Shown: positions 1 through 6,735, numbered from the stretch's first letter. The stretch is 8,486 nucleotides of DNA from an uncultured Eubacteriales bacterium (GCA_900550775.1 URTH01000069.1:1-8486), one strand, 5' to 3'. Translations and numbers: made by a program. Notes: generated by a model from the letters alone, not told the origin.

Positions 1-1185
1 GACATGAACCTCCTTTGCGCCTGCCTCACGCAAGAGATTCACAATCCGCTTACAGGTCGTGCCGCGCACGATGGAGTCATCAACCATCACCACGCGTTTT
101 CCGTCCACGACCTCACGCATGGCGTTCAGCTTGATACGCAGCGCCGCCTCGCGCGCCTCCTGGGTCGGCTGGATGAAGGTCCGGCCGATATAGCGGTTTT
201 TGATAAACCCGACGCCGTACGGAACGCCGGATTCATAAGAATATCCGAGTGCCGCGTCCAGCCCGGAATCCGGCACACCGATGACGATATCCGCATCCGC
301 CGGGCTTTCCTTCGCCAGAAACCGGCCAGCGTTGATTCTTGCGCTATGCACGCTCTGTCCCTCAATCATGCTGTCCGGCCGCGCAAAATAGATGTATTCA
401 AAAACGCAAAGCGCGTGCTTTTTGCCGCACATCTCCCGATGCGAATGCAGCCCGTCGCGGTCAACAACAATGACCTCGCCCGGTTCCACATCCCGGACAA
501 AGGTAGCGCCGACCGCCTGAAAAGCACAGGTCTCCGATGCAAAAACCCACGAGTTTTTGATCTTGCCGATACTGAGCGGATGGAACCCCTGGGGATCCCT
601 TGCGACCACCATCCGATGCGGCGTCATAATAATCAGGGAATACGCGCCGCTGATAATATTCATAATCCTTAAAACTGCCTCCGCCGTGGAGTTTGTATGG
701 ATTCTCTCCTTGGCCATAAGATGCGCAATAATCTCACTGTCGTTGGTCGTCTGAAAGATCGCGCCCTGTTCCTCCAGGTCGCTGCGCAGCTTTGCAATGT
801 TAACCAGATTGCCGTTATGCGCCAGGGCAAACGAGCCCTTTTGATAGCGCGAAACCAGCGGCTGCGCATTCTCGCGGCGGCTGCCGCCGGCCGTTGCATA
901 GCGAACATGTCCGACTGCGGCATAGCCCGTCAATTCTTTAAGCACCAGTTCGTTAAAGACCTCCTGCACCAGCCCCATATCTTTATACTGAAGGATCTGA
1001 ATACGGTCGTCCTTGTCCTTACTGTTGACCGCGATGCCGCAGCTCTCCTGTCCTCTGTGCTGCAGGGCATAAAGGCCGTAATATGTCAGCCTTGATACAT
1101 CCAGCTGATCCCCGTTGTCATAAACGCCAAAGACGCCGCACTCCTCATGCACGCTGTCGGCGCCCAAAATCTCGTATGGTTTCAC
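1..1185 (-). CDS. purF: Amidophosphoribosyltransferase (glutamine PRPP amidotransferase), 3' end outside the window
   Basis: PurF makes 5-phosphoribosylamine from PRPP and glutamine, the committed step of de novo purine synthesis in the cytoplasm. The visible 395 codons have no stop. The start is GTG at 1185, chosen because GGAGGTG lies 7 bases upstream. A short propeptide (residues 1-15) precedes Cys16 in EECGVFG, the expected N-terminal nucleophile of the class II glutaminase domain after processing. Glutaminase motifs follow: LQHRGQE, GHVRYAT, AHNGNLVN. The phosphoribosyltransferase half carries CVFEYIYFARPDS, whose Cys260 matches the first Fe-S ligand of the Bacillus-type enzyme, and the PRPP loop VVMVDDSIVRGTT (365-377). 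The remaining Fe-S cysteines would lie beyond position 1, so the cluster is inferred. The gene follows purC by 54 bases on the same strand with no terminator, so it is probably cotranscribed. Identity is very secure. Confidence 0.97.
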   Translation of the reverse strand, partial: MKPYEILGADSVHEECGVFGVYDNGDQLDVSRLTYYGLYALQHRGQESCGIAVNSKDKDDRIQILQYKDMGLVQEVFNELVLKELTGYAAVGHVRYATAGGSRRENAQPLVSRYQKGSFALAHNGNLVNIAKLRSDLEEQGAIFQTTNDSEIIAHLMAKERIHTNSTAEAVLRIMNIISGAYSLIIMTPHRMVVARDPQGFHPLSIGKIKNSWVFASETCAFQAVGATFVRDVEPGEVIVVDRDGLHSHREMCGKKHALCVFEYIYFARPDSMIEGQSVHSARINAGRFLAKESPADADIVIGVPDSGLDAALGYSYESGVPYGVGFIKNRYIGRTFIQPTQEAREAALRIKLNAMREVVDGKRVVMVDDSIVRGTTCKRIVNLLREAGAKEVHV

Positions 1186-1190
1186 CAAAA

Positions 1191-1197
1191 CACCTCC
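1191..1197 (-). promoter_or_regulatory. Ribosome binding site deciding the GTG start of purF
   Basis: The minus strand reads GGAGGTG here, 7 bases (from GGAGG) before the GTG at 1185-1183. No in-frame ATG lies between this site and the catalytic Cys16. The only other candidate, a GTG at codon 12, has no Shine-Dalgarno sequence and would leave a four-residue leader before the cysteine. Confidence 0.75.
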
Positions 1198-1239
1198 GAT
1201 AAGTTTTCCGTCTGTCTGCCTGTTTTGTTATGTTTCGGC

Positions 1240-1950
1240 TTATTCACCCATCAGCCGTTTCATGATCTCCTGGTATGCGTCCTCCACATGGCCGAGATCT
1301 CTTCTGAAACGGTCTTTATCCAGTTTTTCGTTGGTTTCCGCATCCCAGAACCGGCAGGTATCCGGCGAAATCTCATCCGCCAGAACAATGGTGCCGTCCG
1401 AGGTCTTTCCGAATTCCAGTTTAAAATCAATCAGCCTGATTCCAAGCTTTAAAAGGTAAGCCTTTAAAATTTCATTGACACGAAATGCATATTTTGCGAT
1501 GAGATCCAGTTCCTCTTTGGTGGCAAGTCCGAGCGCCAGCACGTGATAACTGTTGATGAGGGGATCGCCCAGTGCGTCATCCTTTAAGCTGAACTCAAGC
1601 GACGGAGCGCACAGCTCCTTGCCCTCTTCCACGCCGTAGCGCTTGGAGAACGAACCGGCTGCCACATTGCGGACAATGACCTCAAGCGGAACAATGGTAA
1701 CTTTTTTCACCAAGGTTTCACGGTCGGAAATCTCCCGGATCAGGTGCGTCGGCACGCCCTGCTCCTCCAGCATCTTCATCAGGTGATTGGTAACTTTGTT
1801 GTTGATAATTCCCTTAGATTCGATAGTCCCCTTCTTTTCTCCGTTAAACGCGGTGGCGTCATCCTTATAATCCACCATCAAAACTTCGGGGTCATCGGTC
1901 TTAAAGACCTTTTTTGCCTTTCCTTCATACAATTGTTCCAATTTTTGCAT
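1240..1950 (-). CDS. purC: Phosphoribosylaminoimidazole-succinocarboxamide synthase (SAICAR synthetase)
   Basis: PurC joins CAIR and aspartate with ATP to give SAICAR in de novo purine synthesis. The 236-residue product is the usual length for a bacterial monofunctional enzyme and appears complete. Visible motifs are the N-terminal nucleotide-binding stretch YEGKAKKVF (8-16), family signature 1 [13 protein letters not shown] (88-100), signature 2 LIDFKLEFG (173-181), and the active-site segment [12 protein letters not shown] (191-202). ATG at 1950 is preceded by AGGAGG at 1960-1965, 9 bases away; the stop is TAA at 1240-1242. A promoter candidate lies 62 bases upstream of the start. It is the first gene of the visible pur cluster, with purF 54 bases downstream. 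purE, which often precedes purC, is not here. Confidence 0.97.
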   Translation of the reverse strand: MQKLEQLYEGKAKKVFKTDDPEVLMVDYKDDATAFNGEKKGTIESKGIINNKVTNHLMKMLEEQGVPTHLIREISDRETLVKKVTIVPLEVIVRNVAAGSFSKRYGVEEGKELCAPSLEFSLKDDALGDPLINSYHVLALGLATKEELDLIAKYAFRVNEILKAYLLKLGIRLIDFKLEFGKTSDGTIVLADEISPDTCRFWDAETNEKLDKDRFRRDLGHVEDAYQEIMKRLMGE

Positions 1951-2011
1951 TTGTGCCAGCCTCCTAAAAAATACTCTGCATCTTAGAATCTACGAACTTA
2001 AATACCGTTTT

Positions 2012-2040
2012 ATTGTATCTTAAAACCCCGTAAAATGCAA
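2012..2040 (-). promoter_or_regulatory. Probable sigma-A promoter of purC-purF
   Basis: On the minus strand TTGCAT (2035-2040) and TACAAT (2012-2017) are separated by exactly 17 bases. The -10 matches TATAAT at five of six positions; the -35 keeps only the TTG core. Transcription would begin near 2005, giving a leader of about 55 bases before the purC ATG. The leader is too short for a purine riboswitch and none is recognisable. Confidence 0.6.
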
Positions 2041-2091
2041 GAAATTTTCAGAGATTTTGCGGTTATTTTATAAAAACTGGCATTATGCACA

Positions 2092-2118
2092 AATCCGACG
2101 CGGCCGCAGCGCCGGATT
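2092..2118 (-). terminator. Stem-loop after the flippase gene, possible terminator with a poor U-tract
   Basis: As minus-strand RNA, AAUCCGGCGC pairs with GCGUCGGAUU over 10 bp (one G-U pair) around a 7-base loop. On the plus strand the same position is an A-C mismatch, so the fold favours the minus transcript. It begins 22 bases past the flippase stop codon and ends the 3' arm in UU followed by UGUGC, so there is no real U-run. It may terminate weakly or just stabilise the 3' end. Confidence 0.45.
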
Positions 2119-2139
2119 CCGCCGCGCCCGAATCTTTTG

Positions 2140-3489
2140 CTAACACGATATTTTTTCTGTCTTATGCGGCAAAACAGACATGACATTCTGCCGGTTTGTG
2201 ACCCGCAAAAGCACCTTGCGGACGGTCAGAGTACAGGTATAAAGGTTGCTCCCTGCGATAATCAGCAGCATGGCCGGCATGCCCCAGCGCGGCAGCAGAA
2301 CATAAATCCCCAAAAGCCGCAGCAGCGAATCCGAGACGCTGTAACAGAGCATTGAAAACTGGTTTCCCATTCCGTTTAGGATCGCACAGGACAGCGAGTC
2401 GGCAAACATGATCGGACACAAAAACGAGAGCCGCTTTACCATCGGCGCGATTTTGATTTCGTGGTAGACAAACTGTGCGATCGGCTCGGAAAAGTTCCAG
2501 AAACAGAGCATGACGGCAATGCCGCCGCACAGGCCGAAACAATAAATCTTTTTGGTGATCCGCCGCAGCCGCCGCGCACCGCTTGTGTGCGCACGGGCGA
2601 TCTCCGGTACCAAAAGCGTTGTGACCGAACCGATCAGGGTCAGCGGAAACACCAGCATCGGCATCACCATGCCATAGAGAAGTCCCAGGTTTCCGACCGC
2701 GTCGGCATGGCTGAACCCGTAGCGTTTTAAAGCGGCAATAATCCAGACCTCCTCCTGCATCCGCAGCACCGACCCGGCCAGCGAGGTCAGCATGGACGGA
2801 AAGGAAATTTGAACAATCGACAGCAAAATACCGACCCTTTGGCACGGTTCGCGCATTGCGGCGGCGTCTTTTAAATAAAACACACTAAGGTACAGGCAGG
2901 AGGAAAGCTCGCCGATGCTGATCCCGGCAAACACCGCCGTGCAGCCGTACGCGATTCCCCTTGGCAGCATATGGCGCAAAAGCACGGTGATTGCGGCAAA
3001 TTTCACCGCCTGTTCCAAAAACTCGGACGACGCCGGAATCACTACCTTGCGCGCCGCATAGAAATACCCTTTCAGGCAATATGAAATTCCCATAAACAAA
3101 ATACTCGGCACCAGGCAGCAAAGGCTGGTCGCAACACGGATATCGCCAAGCACCGTTTCCGCGATCCACTCCGCGCCCAAAAACGTCAGAATGATCAGAC
3201 ATAGGCTCAGGCAAACCACCGCATAGACGGCGATTTTCATGCTCTTTCGCACGGCGCCCGTATCGCCGATTTCCAGATATTCCGATACGATTTTGGAAAC
3301 GGCAACGCCAAGCCCGGCCGTTGCGACGGTCAGCATCACGCCGTGAACCCCGAACCCCAGCGACAAAAGGCCCATACCCTCCGCGCCGAGACTTCTTGAA
3401 TAAAAGGCGCGAAACGCAAAGTCAAAGCTCTTGGCGCACACGCCCGAAAATCCCAGTATGGCCGCATTTTTCAGCATTCTGTTTTTCAA
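2140..3489 (-). CDS. SpoVB-like flippase of the MVF/MATE-type (MOP) superfamily
   Basis: This multi-pass membrane protein resembles SpoVB/polysaccharide-biosynthesis flippases, which move lipid-linked sugars (in spore formers, cortex peptidoglycan precursors) across the membrane. The substrate here is inferred. Repeated hydrophobic segments run through the whole length with a short Arg/Lys-rich loop in the middle (about 305-314). SpoVB-type features include the N-terminal KNAAILGF, GAEGMG (35-40), VSKIVSEY (64-71), a GYFYA segment, SEFLEQ (155-160) and PEIARA (295-300). I prefer the TTG start at 3489 (449 residues) because AGGTGG lies 6 bases upstream and relatives usually begin with a short KN-rich stretch. 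An in-frame ATG at 3504 would add five residues but lacks a good ribosome binding site. At about 450 residues it is shorter than B. subtilis SpoVB. Stop is TAG at 2140-2142. Spore formers have several such paralogues, so exact orthology to spoVB is not claimed. Confidence 0.85.
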   Translation of the reverse strand: MKNRMLKNAAILGFSGVCAKSFDFAFRAFYSRSLGAEGMGLLSLGFGVHGVMLTVATAGLGVAVSKIVSEYLEIGDTGAVRKSMKIAVYAVVCLSLCLIILTFLGAEWIAETVLGDIRVATSLCCLVPSILFMGISYCLKGYFYAARKVVIPASSEFLEQAVKFAAITVLLRHMLPRGIAYGCTAVFAGISIGELSSCLYLSVFYLKDAAAMREPCQRVGILLSIVQISFPSMLTSLAGSVLRMQEEVWIIAALKRYGFSHADAVGNLGLLYGMVMPMLVFPLTLIGSVTTLLVPEIARAHTSGARRLRRITKKIYCFGLCGGIAVMLCFWNFSEPIAQFVYHEIKIAPMVKRLSFLCPIMFADSLSCAILNGMGNQFSMLCYSVSDSLLRLLGIYVLLPRWGMPAMLLIIAGSNLYTCTLTVRKVLLRVTNRQNVMSVLPHKTEKISC

Positions 3490-3495
3490 AACATT

Positions 3496-3501
3496 CCACC
3501 T
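3496..3501 (-). promoter_or_regulatory. Ribosome binding site favouring a TTG start for the flippase
   Basis: The minus strand reads AGGTGG, 6 bases before TTG (3489-3487). It lies inside the alternative ORF that starts at ATG 3504, whose upstream sequence (GAATAGAG) offers no properly spaced Shine-Dalgarno sequence. Confidence 0.55.
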
Positions 3502-3512
3502 CATCTCTATTC

Positions 3513-3541
3513 AATATATGAGACGGAAGGATTGACAATGC
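3513..3541 (-). promoter_or_regulatory. Candidate sigma-E-like sporulation promoter of the flippase gene
   Basis: On the minus strand CATATATT (3513-3520) matches the known sigma-E -10 pattern CATACANT except at one base. GCATTGT (3535-3541), 14 bases upstream, is a weaker match to the -35 pattern KMATATT. Predicted transcription near 3506 would just clear the AGGTGG site and TTG start. B. subtilis spoVB is a mother-cell sigma-E gene, which makes this attractive, but the match is imperfect and was found by eye. Confidence 0.35.
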
Positions 3542-3560
3542 TAAATTCTATCGGTATAAT
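3532..3560 (+). promoter_or_regulatory. Consensus sigma-A promoter of rnmV
   Basis: TTGACA (3532-3537) and TATAAT (3555-3560) are both perfect consensus hexamers with the optimal 17-base spacer. Transcription is expected near 3567, leaving a leader of roughly 23 bases that holds the AAAGGAG ribosome binding site (3574-3580), 9 bases before the ATG. This is the strongest promoter visible in the window. Confidence 0.88.
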
Positions 3561-3589
3561 GGGAAAAGAAGAAAAAGGAGACGCAGACC

Positions 3590-4192
3590 ATGATTCATAT
3601 CAAAGAGGCGATTGTTGTCGAGGGAAAATATGATAAAGAGCAGCTCAAAAAGGTGACGGACGCGCCGATCATCTGTACCAACGGGTTTCGCCTGTACCGC
3701 AGCCGCGAGACGCTGAACAGTATCCGCCGTTTTGCAAAGACAAGGGGCATTCTGATCCTGACCGACTCGGATCGCGCCGGGTTTCAGATCCGCAGCTATT
3801 TAAAAAGCTGCCTCGGCGCGGACTGCTGCATCAAAAATGCCTATATCCCTGCGGTTTCCGGCAAGGAAAAGCGCAAGGAAAAACCGGGCAAAGAGGGGCT
3901 GCTCGGCGTGGAGGGCATGGACGAGTCCACGCTTTTATCCGTTTTGCAAAGCGCCGCAACCGCGCAGACCGCCGACACCGTAAAGCCCGTCACCAAGGCC
4001 GATTTTTTTAATGACGGCTTTACCGGCCACCCGGACAGCCGCGAAAGGCGCGAAAAATTGATTGCCTATTTCAGGCTTCCGCCGCGAATCTCCGCAAACG
4101 CACTGCTTGGCTTAATCAACCAAATCGGCGGATATGACGCCTACCAAGACGCCCTCCGCGCCCTGCACGCCAAAGACAAAAAAACGCCGTGA
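3590..4192 (+). CDS. rnmV: Ribonuclease M5 (5S rRNA maturase, Toprim domain)
   Basis: RNase M5 cleaves precursor 5S rRNA on both strands of its helix, with ribosomal protein L18 as a known cofactor in Bacillus. The 200-residue product is close to the family's usual 180-190. The N-terminal half is a Toprim domain: IVVEGKYD (8-15) with catalytic Glu11, and LTDSDRAG (57-64) with the metal-binding Asp59 and Asp61. NGFRLYRS (31-38), LLGVEG (104-109) and the C-terminal segment FRLPPRISANALLGLIN (161-177) also fit the family. A Lys-rich stretch (92-101) lies before the C-terminal domain. ATG at 3590 has AAAGGAG 9 bases upstream. The gene stands alone, divergent from the flippase and convergent with znuB, rather than beside tatD and ksgA (rsmA) as in many Firmicutes. 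Its TGA stop lies inside the terminator hairpin. Confidence 0.94.
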   Translation: MIHIKEAIVVEGKYDKEQLKKVTDAPIICTNGFRLYRSRETLNSIRRFAKTRGILILTDSDRAGFQIRSYLKSCLGADCCIKNAYIPAVSGKEKRKEKPGKEGLLGVEGMDESTLLSVLQSAATAQTADTVKPVTKADFFNDGFTGHPDSRERREKLIAYFRLPPRISANALLGLINQIGGYDAYQDALRALHAKDKKTP

Positions 4193-4215
4193 TGCCAAGC
4201 ACCACGGCATTTTTT
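4178..4215. terminator. Bidirectional intrinsic terminator between rnmV and znuB
   Basis: GCCGTG (4186-4191) pairs with CACGGC (4203-4208). Inside, after an A-C mismatch, TGC pairs with GCA around a CAA loop. A run of six T follows on the plus strand (4210-4215), and seven A precede the stem (4178-4184), giving seven U in minus-strand RNA. It can therefore end both rnmV and the znu transcript. The rnmV stop codon TGA (4190-4192) is part of the 5' arm. Confidence 0.85.
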
Positions 4216-4218
4216 CGT

Positions 4219-5043
4219 CTATGACCGCATCTTTTTCATCTGCGCGATGCAGAAAAAGGTCAAAAACATCACAAGGTTTACAAACACGATGCTCGCTCCC
4301 GTCGGCGTCGAGTACAAAAAGGACAGCCCGATGCCGCAAAAAACGCAAAACACCGAAACAACGGCAGCGCAGATCATCACGCTGCGAAAGCTCTTGCAGA
4401 GCCGCATGGCGGTCAGCGCCGGGAAGATAATCAGACTGGAGATCAAGAGTGCGCCCATCAGCCGCATTCCCAGCACAATCGTCACCGCCGTCAAAAACGC
4501 CAAAAGCATGTGATAAAGCTCTGCATGCAGTCCCGTTGCCCTGGCGAAATTTTCGTCAAAGGTGATGGCAAAAATCCGATGATAAAACGCGATAAATAAA
4601 ACCAGCACCACAAAGGATAACACCAGGCTAAGATAAACATCGCTCATACTCATCGCCAGAATGCTGCCAAACAGATAGTTATAGATATCCGTGTTCATCC
4701 CGGTGGATTTTGACGCGACCAAAATCCCGACCGCCAGCGCCCCGGTCGAAATCATCGCAATGGCGGAATCGCCCTTCATTTTACTGTTGTTGCTGAGCCG
4801 AAGCAGCAGAAATGCCGCAGCCACCACCACAGGAATGGTGACCTCCAGCGGCGCCCAGTTCATGGCGGTCGCAATCGAGAGCGCACCGAACCCGACATGG
4901 GACAGTCCGTCACCGATCATCGCGTAGCGTTTGAGTACCAGGCTGACGCCGAGCAGAGAGGCGCAAAGCGCCACTAGGCCGCCCACAAAGAGAGCGCGTA
5001 AAATAAAGGTATAGGAAAACATTTGACGGACAAACTCAATCAT
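4219..5043 (-). CDS. znuB: Zinc/metal ABC transporter permease (ABC-3 family, ZnuB-like)
   Basis: This is the integral membrane channel of a zinc (possibly manganese) ABC importer. The 274-residue length is typical of ABC-3 permeases. Hydrophobic helices span about 12-35, 65-82, 95-112, 136-157, 178-213, 219-243 and 247-268. MIGDGLSHVGFGAL (42-55) is the conserved early loop of the family, and GDSAIAMISTGALAVGILVAS (from 91) matches its usual mid-protein segment; a short basic tail KKMRS ends the protein. ATG at 5043 has AGGGGGT (5051-5057) 7 bases upstream, inside the end of znuC. The znuC stop overlaps this start by 8 bases (ATGATTGA), pointing to translational coupling. Metal specificity cannot be read from the permease. 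Confidence 0.93.
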   Translation of the reverse strand: MIEFVRQMFSYTFILRALFVGGLVALCASLLGVSLVLKRYAMIGDGLSHVGFGALSIATAMNWAPLEVTIPVVVAAAFLLLRLSNNSKMKGDSAIAMISTGALAVGILVASKSTGMNTDIYNYLFGSILAMSMSDVYLSLVLSFVVLVLFIAFYHRIFAITFDENFARATGLHAELYHMLLAFLTAVTIVLGMRLMGALLISSLIIFPALTAMRLCKSFRSVMICAAVVSVFCVFCGIGLSFLYSTPTGASIVFVNLVMFLTFFCIAQMKKMRS

Positions 5044-5746
5044 GGCGATGACCCCCTATATACTTTCTTCCGATGGCGGAATCCAGGTATTCCTCCTTCG
5101 TACCAAAGAAGTAATCCGCCGCCGTCAGCTGCAAAATATGCTTTGCGTACTTTACCGCGCAATGCGTATCATGGGTCACCATCACGACCGCCGTCCCCTT
5201 TGTCTGATTGAGCCGCTGCATAAACGCGAAAAATTCGGTTGTCATGTTGGGGTCAAGCCCGGTGGTCGGCTCGTCCAGTGCGAACAGGCGATCCGCCGCG
5301 CAGAGCGCACGTGCCAGCAGCACACGCTGCTGCTGACCGCCGGAAAGCTCACGGTAGCATTTGTTTTTCAGATTCACAATCGAGAGCGTCTCCATGGCCG
5401 CGACCGCTCTTTTTTTGTCGCCCGGTGTATATAGCGGTACGATTCCCTTACGGTTTAAACAGCCGGACAGCACAACCTCCCGGACCGATGCCGGAAAGTC
5501 CTTTTGTACCTCCGTCTGCTGCGCAAGGTATCCGATTTGGTTTTGTCTGAGCCCTGCCTCATAGGAGACCGTGCCGCCGCTTGTCCGCTTTAATCCCAAA
5601 ATGGCGCGCATCAGCGTGCTTTTGCCGGTGCCGTTGTCACCGATGATACAAAGATAGTCGCCCTCCTCCACCGTAAAACTAAGGTGAGAGACGGCCGTTA
5701 CGCCCTCATAGCCCAAGGTTACATCATTGCAGCGAATCAGCGTCAT
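5036..5746 (-). CDS. znuC: Zinc/metal ABC transporter ATP-binding protein (ZnuC-like)
   Basis: This is the cytoplasmic ATPase that drives the metal importer. All ABC motifs are intact in the 236 residues: Walker A GDNGTGKST (36-44), a Q-loop near YLAQQTEV (73-80), signature LSGGQQQR (134-141), Walker B RLFALDEP (153-160) with catalytic Glu159, the D-loop GLD, and the H-loop His192 in VTHDT. The C-terminal end GGHRHD has two histidines but is too short to call a metal-sensing domain. ATG at 5746 follows AAAGGAGG (5756-5763) by 9 bases. It overlaps the znuA end by 23 bases and the znuB start by 8, so the three frames form a tight A-C-B operon. Confidence 0.94.
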   Translation of the reverse strand: MTLIRCNDVTLGYEGVTAVSHLSFTVEEGDYLCIIGDNGTGKSTLMRAILGLKRTSGGTVSYEAGLRQNQIGYLAQQTEVQKDFPASVREVVLSGCLNRKGIVPLYTPGDKKRAVAAMETLSIVNLKNKCYRELSGGQQQRVLLARALCAADRLFALDEPTTGLDPNMTTEFFAFMQRLNQTKGTAVVMVTHDTHCAVKYAKHILQLTAADYFFGTKEEYLDSAIGRKYIGGHRHD

Positions 5747-6731
5747 TGCCCAGCGCCTCCTTTAAATTTTCTGCGTTTTTCTGCATCAGACCGAGGTAGG
5801 TACAGCCGGCCGCCGCCTCATCCTTTGATACATTGTGGCAGGAATGAAATTGCAGCGCCGCGACACCCGTTTCCTCTTGCAGCGTTTTTGCCAGCTTTTG
5901 ATTGCTGAACTCAATATAAAAAATAAACCGTATTTGTTCTTTTCGAATTTTATCAATCAGATACGCCACCGTTTTTGCGCTCGGCTCCGATTCCGCGCTG
6001 CATCCGGGAAAGGCCGCGCGATAGTCCAGGCCGTATTCCTTGGTAAAGTACAAAAACGGAAAACGGTCGCCAAAAACCATTAACTTGTGCTTTGCGTGCG
6101 CCGTGATACCCGAAAACGTCTGATCCAGCGCGCGAAGCTCTTCGACATAGCGATCCCGGCGCTCCTTGTAGCCGTCTTGATGCTTTGGATCCAGCTCGAT
6201 CATGAAATCGGCAATTTTTTCGGTAATCCGTATCGCGTTTTTGGGCGACGTCCAGACATGCTCGTCATATTCTGCGCCGTGTCCTTCCTCCTCGTCCTCA
6301 TGTCCGCCTGCCGTCTGGATGCCCTCCACCGTCTCTTCTTCCAAGACGGGAACGCACTCCATCATCCGAAGGACGCGGCAGTTTGACGTGTCAATCGTAT
6401 CAAGCAGCGCATCGACCCAGGTATCCGACTCGCCGCCGTTATAGATAAACAGGTCACAGTTTTCAATTCGAATAATGTCCGCCGGGGACGGCTCATAAGA
6501 ATGGCTCTCCATACCGGGGCGGAGCAGCATCGAAACATCGGCCGCATCACCGGCAACCGTCCGCGCAAAGTCATAGGGCGGAAAGATGGTGGTTACAATT
6601 TGCAGCCGATCCGTCGCTTTTTCTTCTGCCGGGACGCGGCAGGCAGAAAGAAACAAAAGACCGATGATCAAAAGCCAAAGGCCGCATTTTTTTGCGCAGC
6701 CGATCCGCCGCGCCGCCGTCGTTTTTTTCAT
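5724..6731 (-). CDS. znuA: Zinc-binding lipoprotein of the metal ABC transporter (ZnuA-like, cluster 9 SBP)
   Basis: This is the surface lipoprotein that captures metal and passes it to ZnuB. The chosen ATG at 6731 (335 residues) has GGGGTGA (6736-6742) just upstream and gives a normal signal peptide: basic head, hydrophobic WLLIIGLLFL (19-28), lipobox LSAC with lipidated Cys31. A TTG 15 codons earlier (6776) lacks a ribosome binding site. The SBP_bac_9 fold shows TTIFPPYDFA (47-56), MESHSYEPSP with His77, an acidic/His loop (144-158, GGHEDEEEGHGAEYDEH) ending in His158 of DEHVW, and Glu274 of FYIEF in the place of the usual C-lobe acidic ligand. The classical third-ligand region (His in a VSHxAFGYF-like motif) instead reads VFGDRFPFLYF (219-229), so the site differs from E. 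coli ZnuA. The His/Asp/Glu-rich loop favours zinc, but manganese is not excluded. Confidence 0.92.
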   Translation of the reverse strand: MKKTTAARRIGCAKKCGLWLLIIGLLFLSACRVPAEEKATDRLQIVTTIFPPYDFARTVAGDAADVSMLLRPGMESHSYEPSPADIIRIENCDLFIYNGGESDTWVDALLDTIDTSNCRVLRMMECVPVLEEETVEGIQTAGGHEDEEEGHGAEYDEHVWTSPKNAIRITEKIADFMIELDPKHQDGYKERRDRYVEELRALDQTFSGITAHAKHKLMVFGDRFPFLYFTKEYGLDYRAAFPGCSAESEPSAKTVAYLIDKIRKEQIRFIFYIEFSNQKLAKTLQEETGVAALQFHSCHNVSKDEAAAGCTYLGLMQKNAENLKEALGNDADSLQ

Positions 6732-6735
6732 TTGC

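Larger units (their letters stand above)
1951..2139. other. Intergenic region between the flippase gene and purC
   Basis: This 189-base gap lies between two minus-strand genes. From right to left it holds a stem-loop just after the flippase stop (2092-2118), an AT-rich stretch (about 2041-2090), the purC promoter (2012-2040), a leader of about 55 bases, and the purC ribosome binding site AGGAGG (1960-1965). I see no open frame with a ribosome binding site and no guanine-riboswitch-like fold. Confidence 0.7.

Noticed and set aside
4..672. 222-codon open frame on the plus strand opposite purF
   Set aside because: It lies wholly antisense to an intact, motif-rich purF. Its composition (His/Arg/Pro-rich) is that of a mirrored GC-rich gene, with no ribosome binding site and no recognisable domain.
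1988..2000. Possible PurR box (plus-strand CGAAC core)
   Set aside because: It matches the Bacillus PurBox at 10 of 13 positions, lies downstream of the promoter, and lacks the second inverted box that PurR needs. Chance is a sufficient explanation.
2162..2845. 227-codon open frame on the minus strand overlapping the flippase gene in another frame
   Set aside because: The flippase frame is hydrophobic and family-like throughout. The overlapping frame is Arg/Ala/Gly-rich with no domain, so no frameshift or overlapping gene is supported.
5835..6444. Plus-strand open frames of 80-99 codons opposite znuA
   Set aside because: They are antisense to an intact receptor gene, lack ribosome binding sites, and are unrelated to each other or to any family I recognise.
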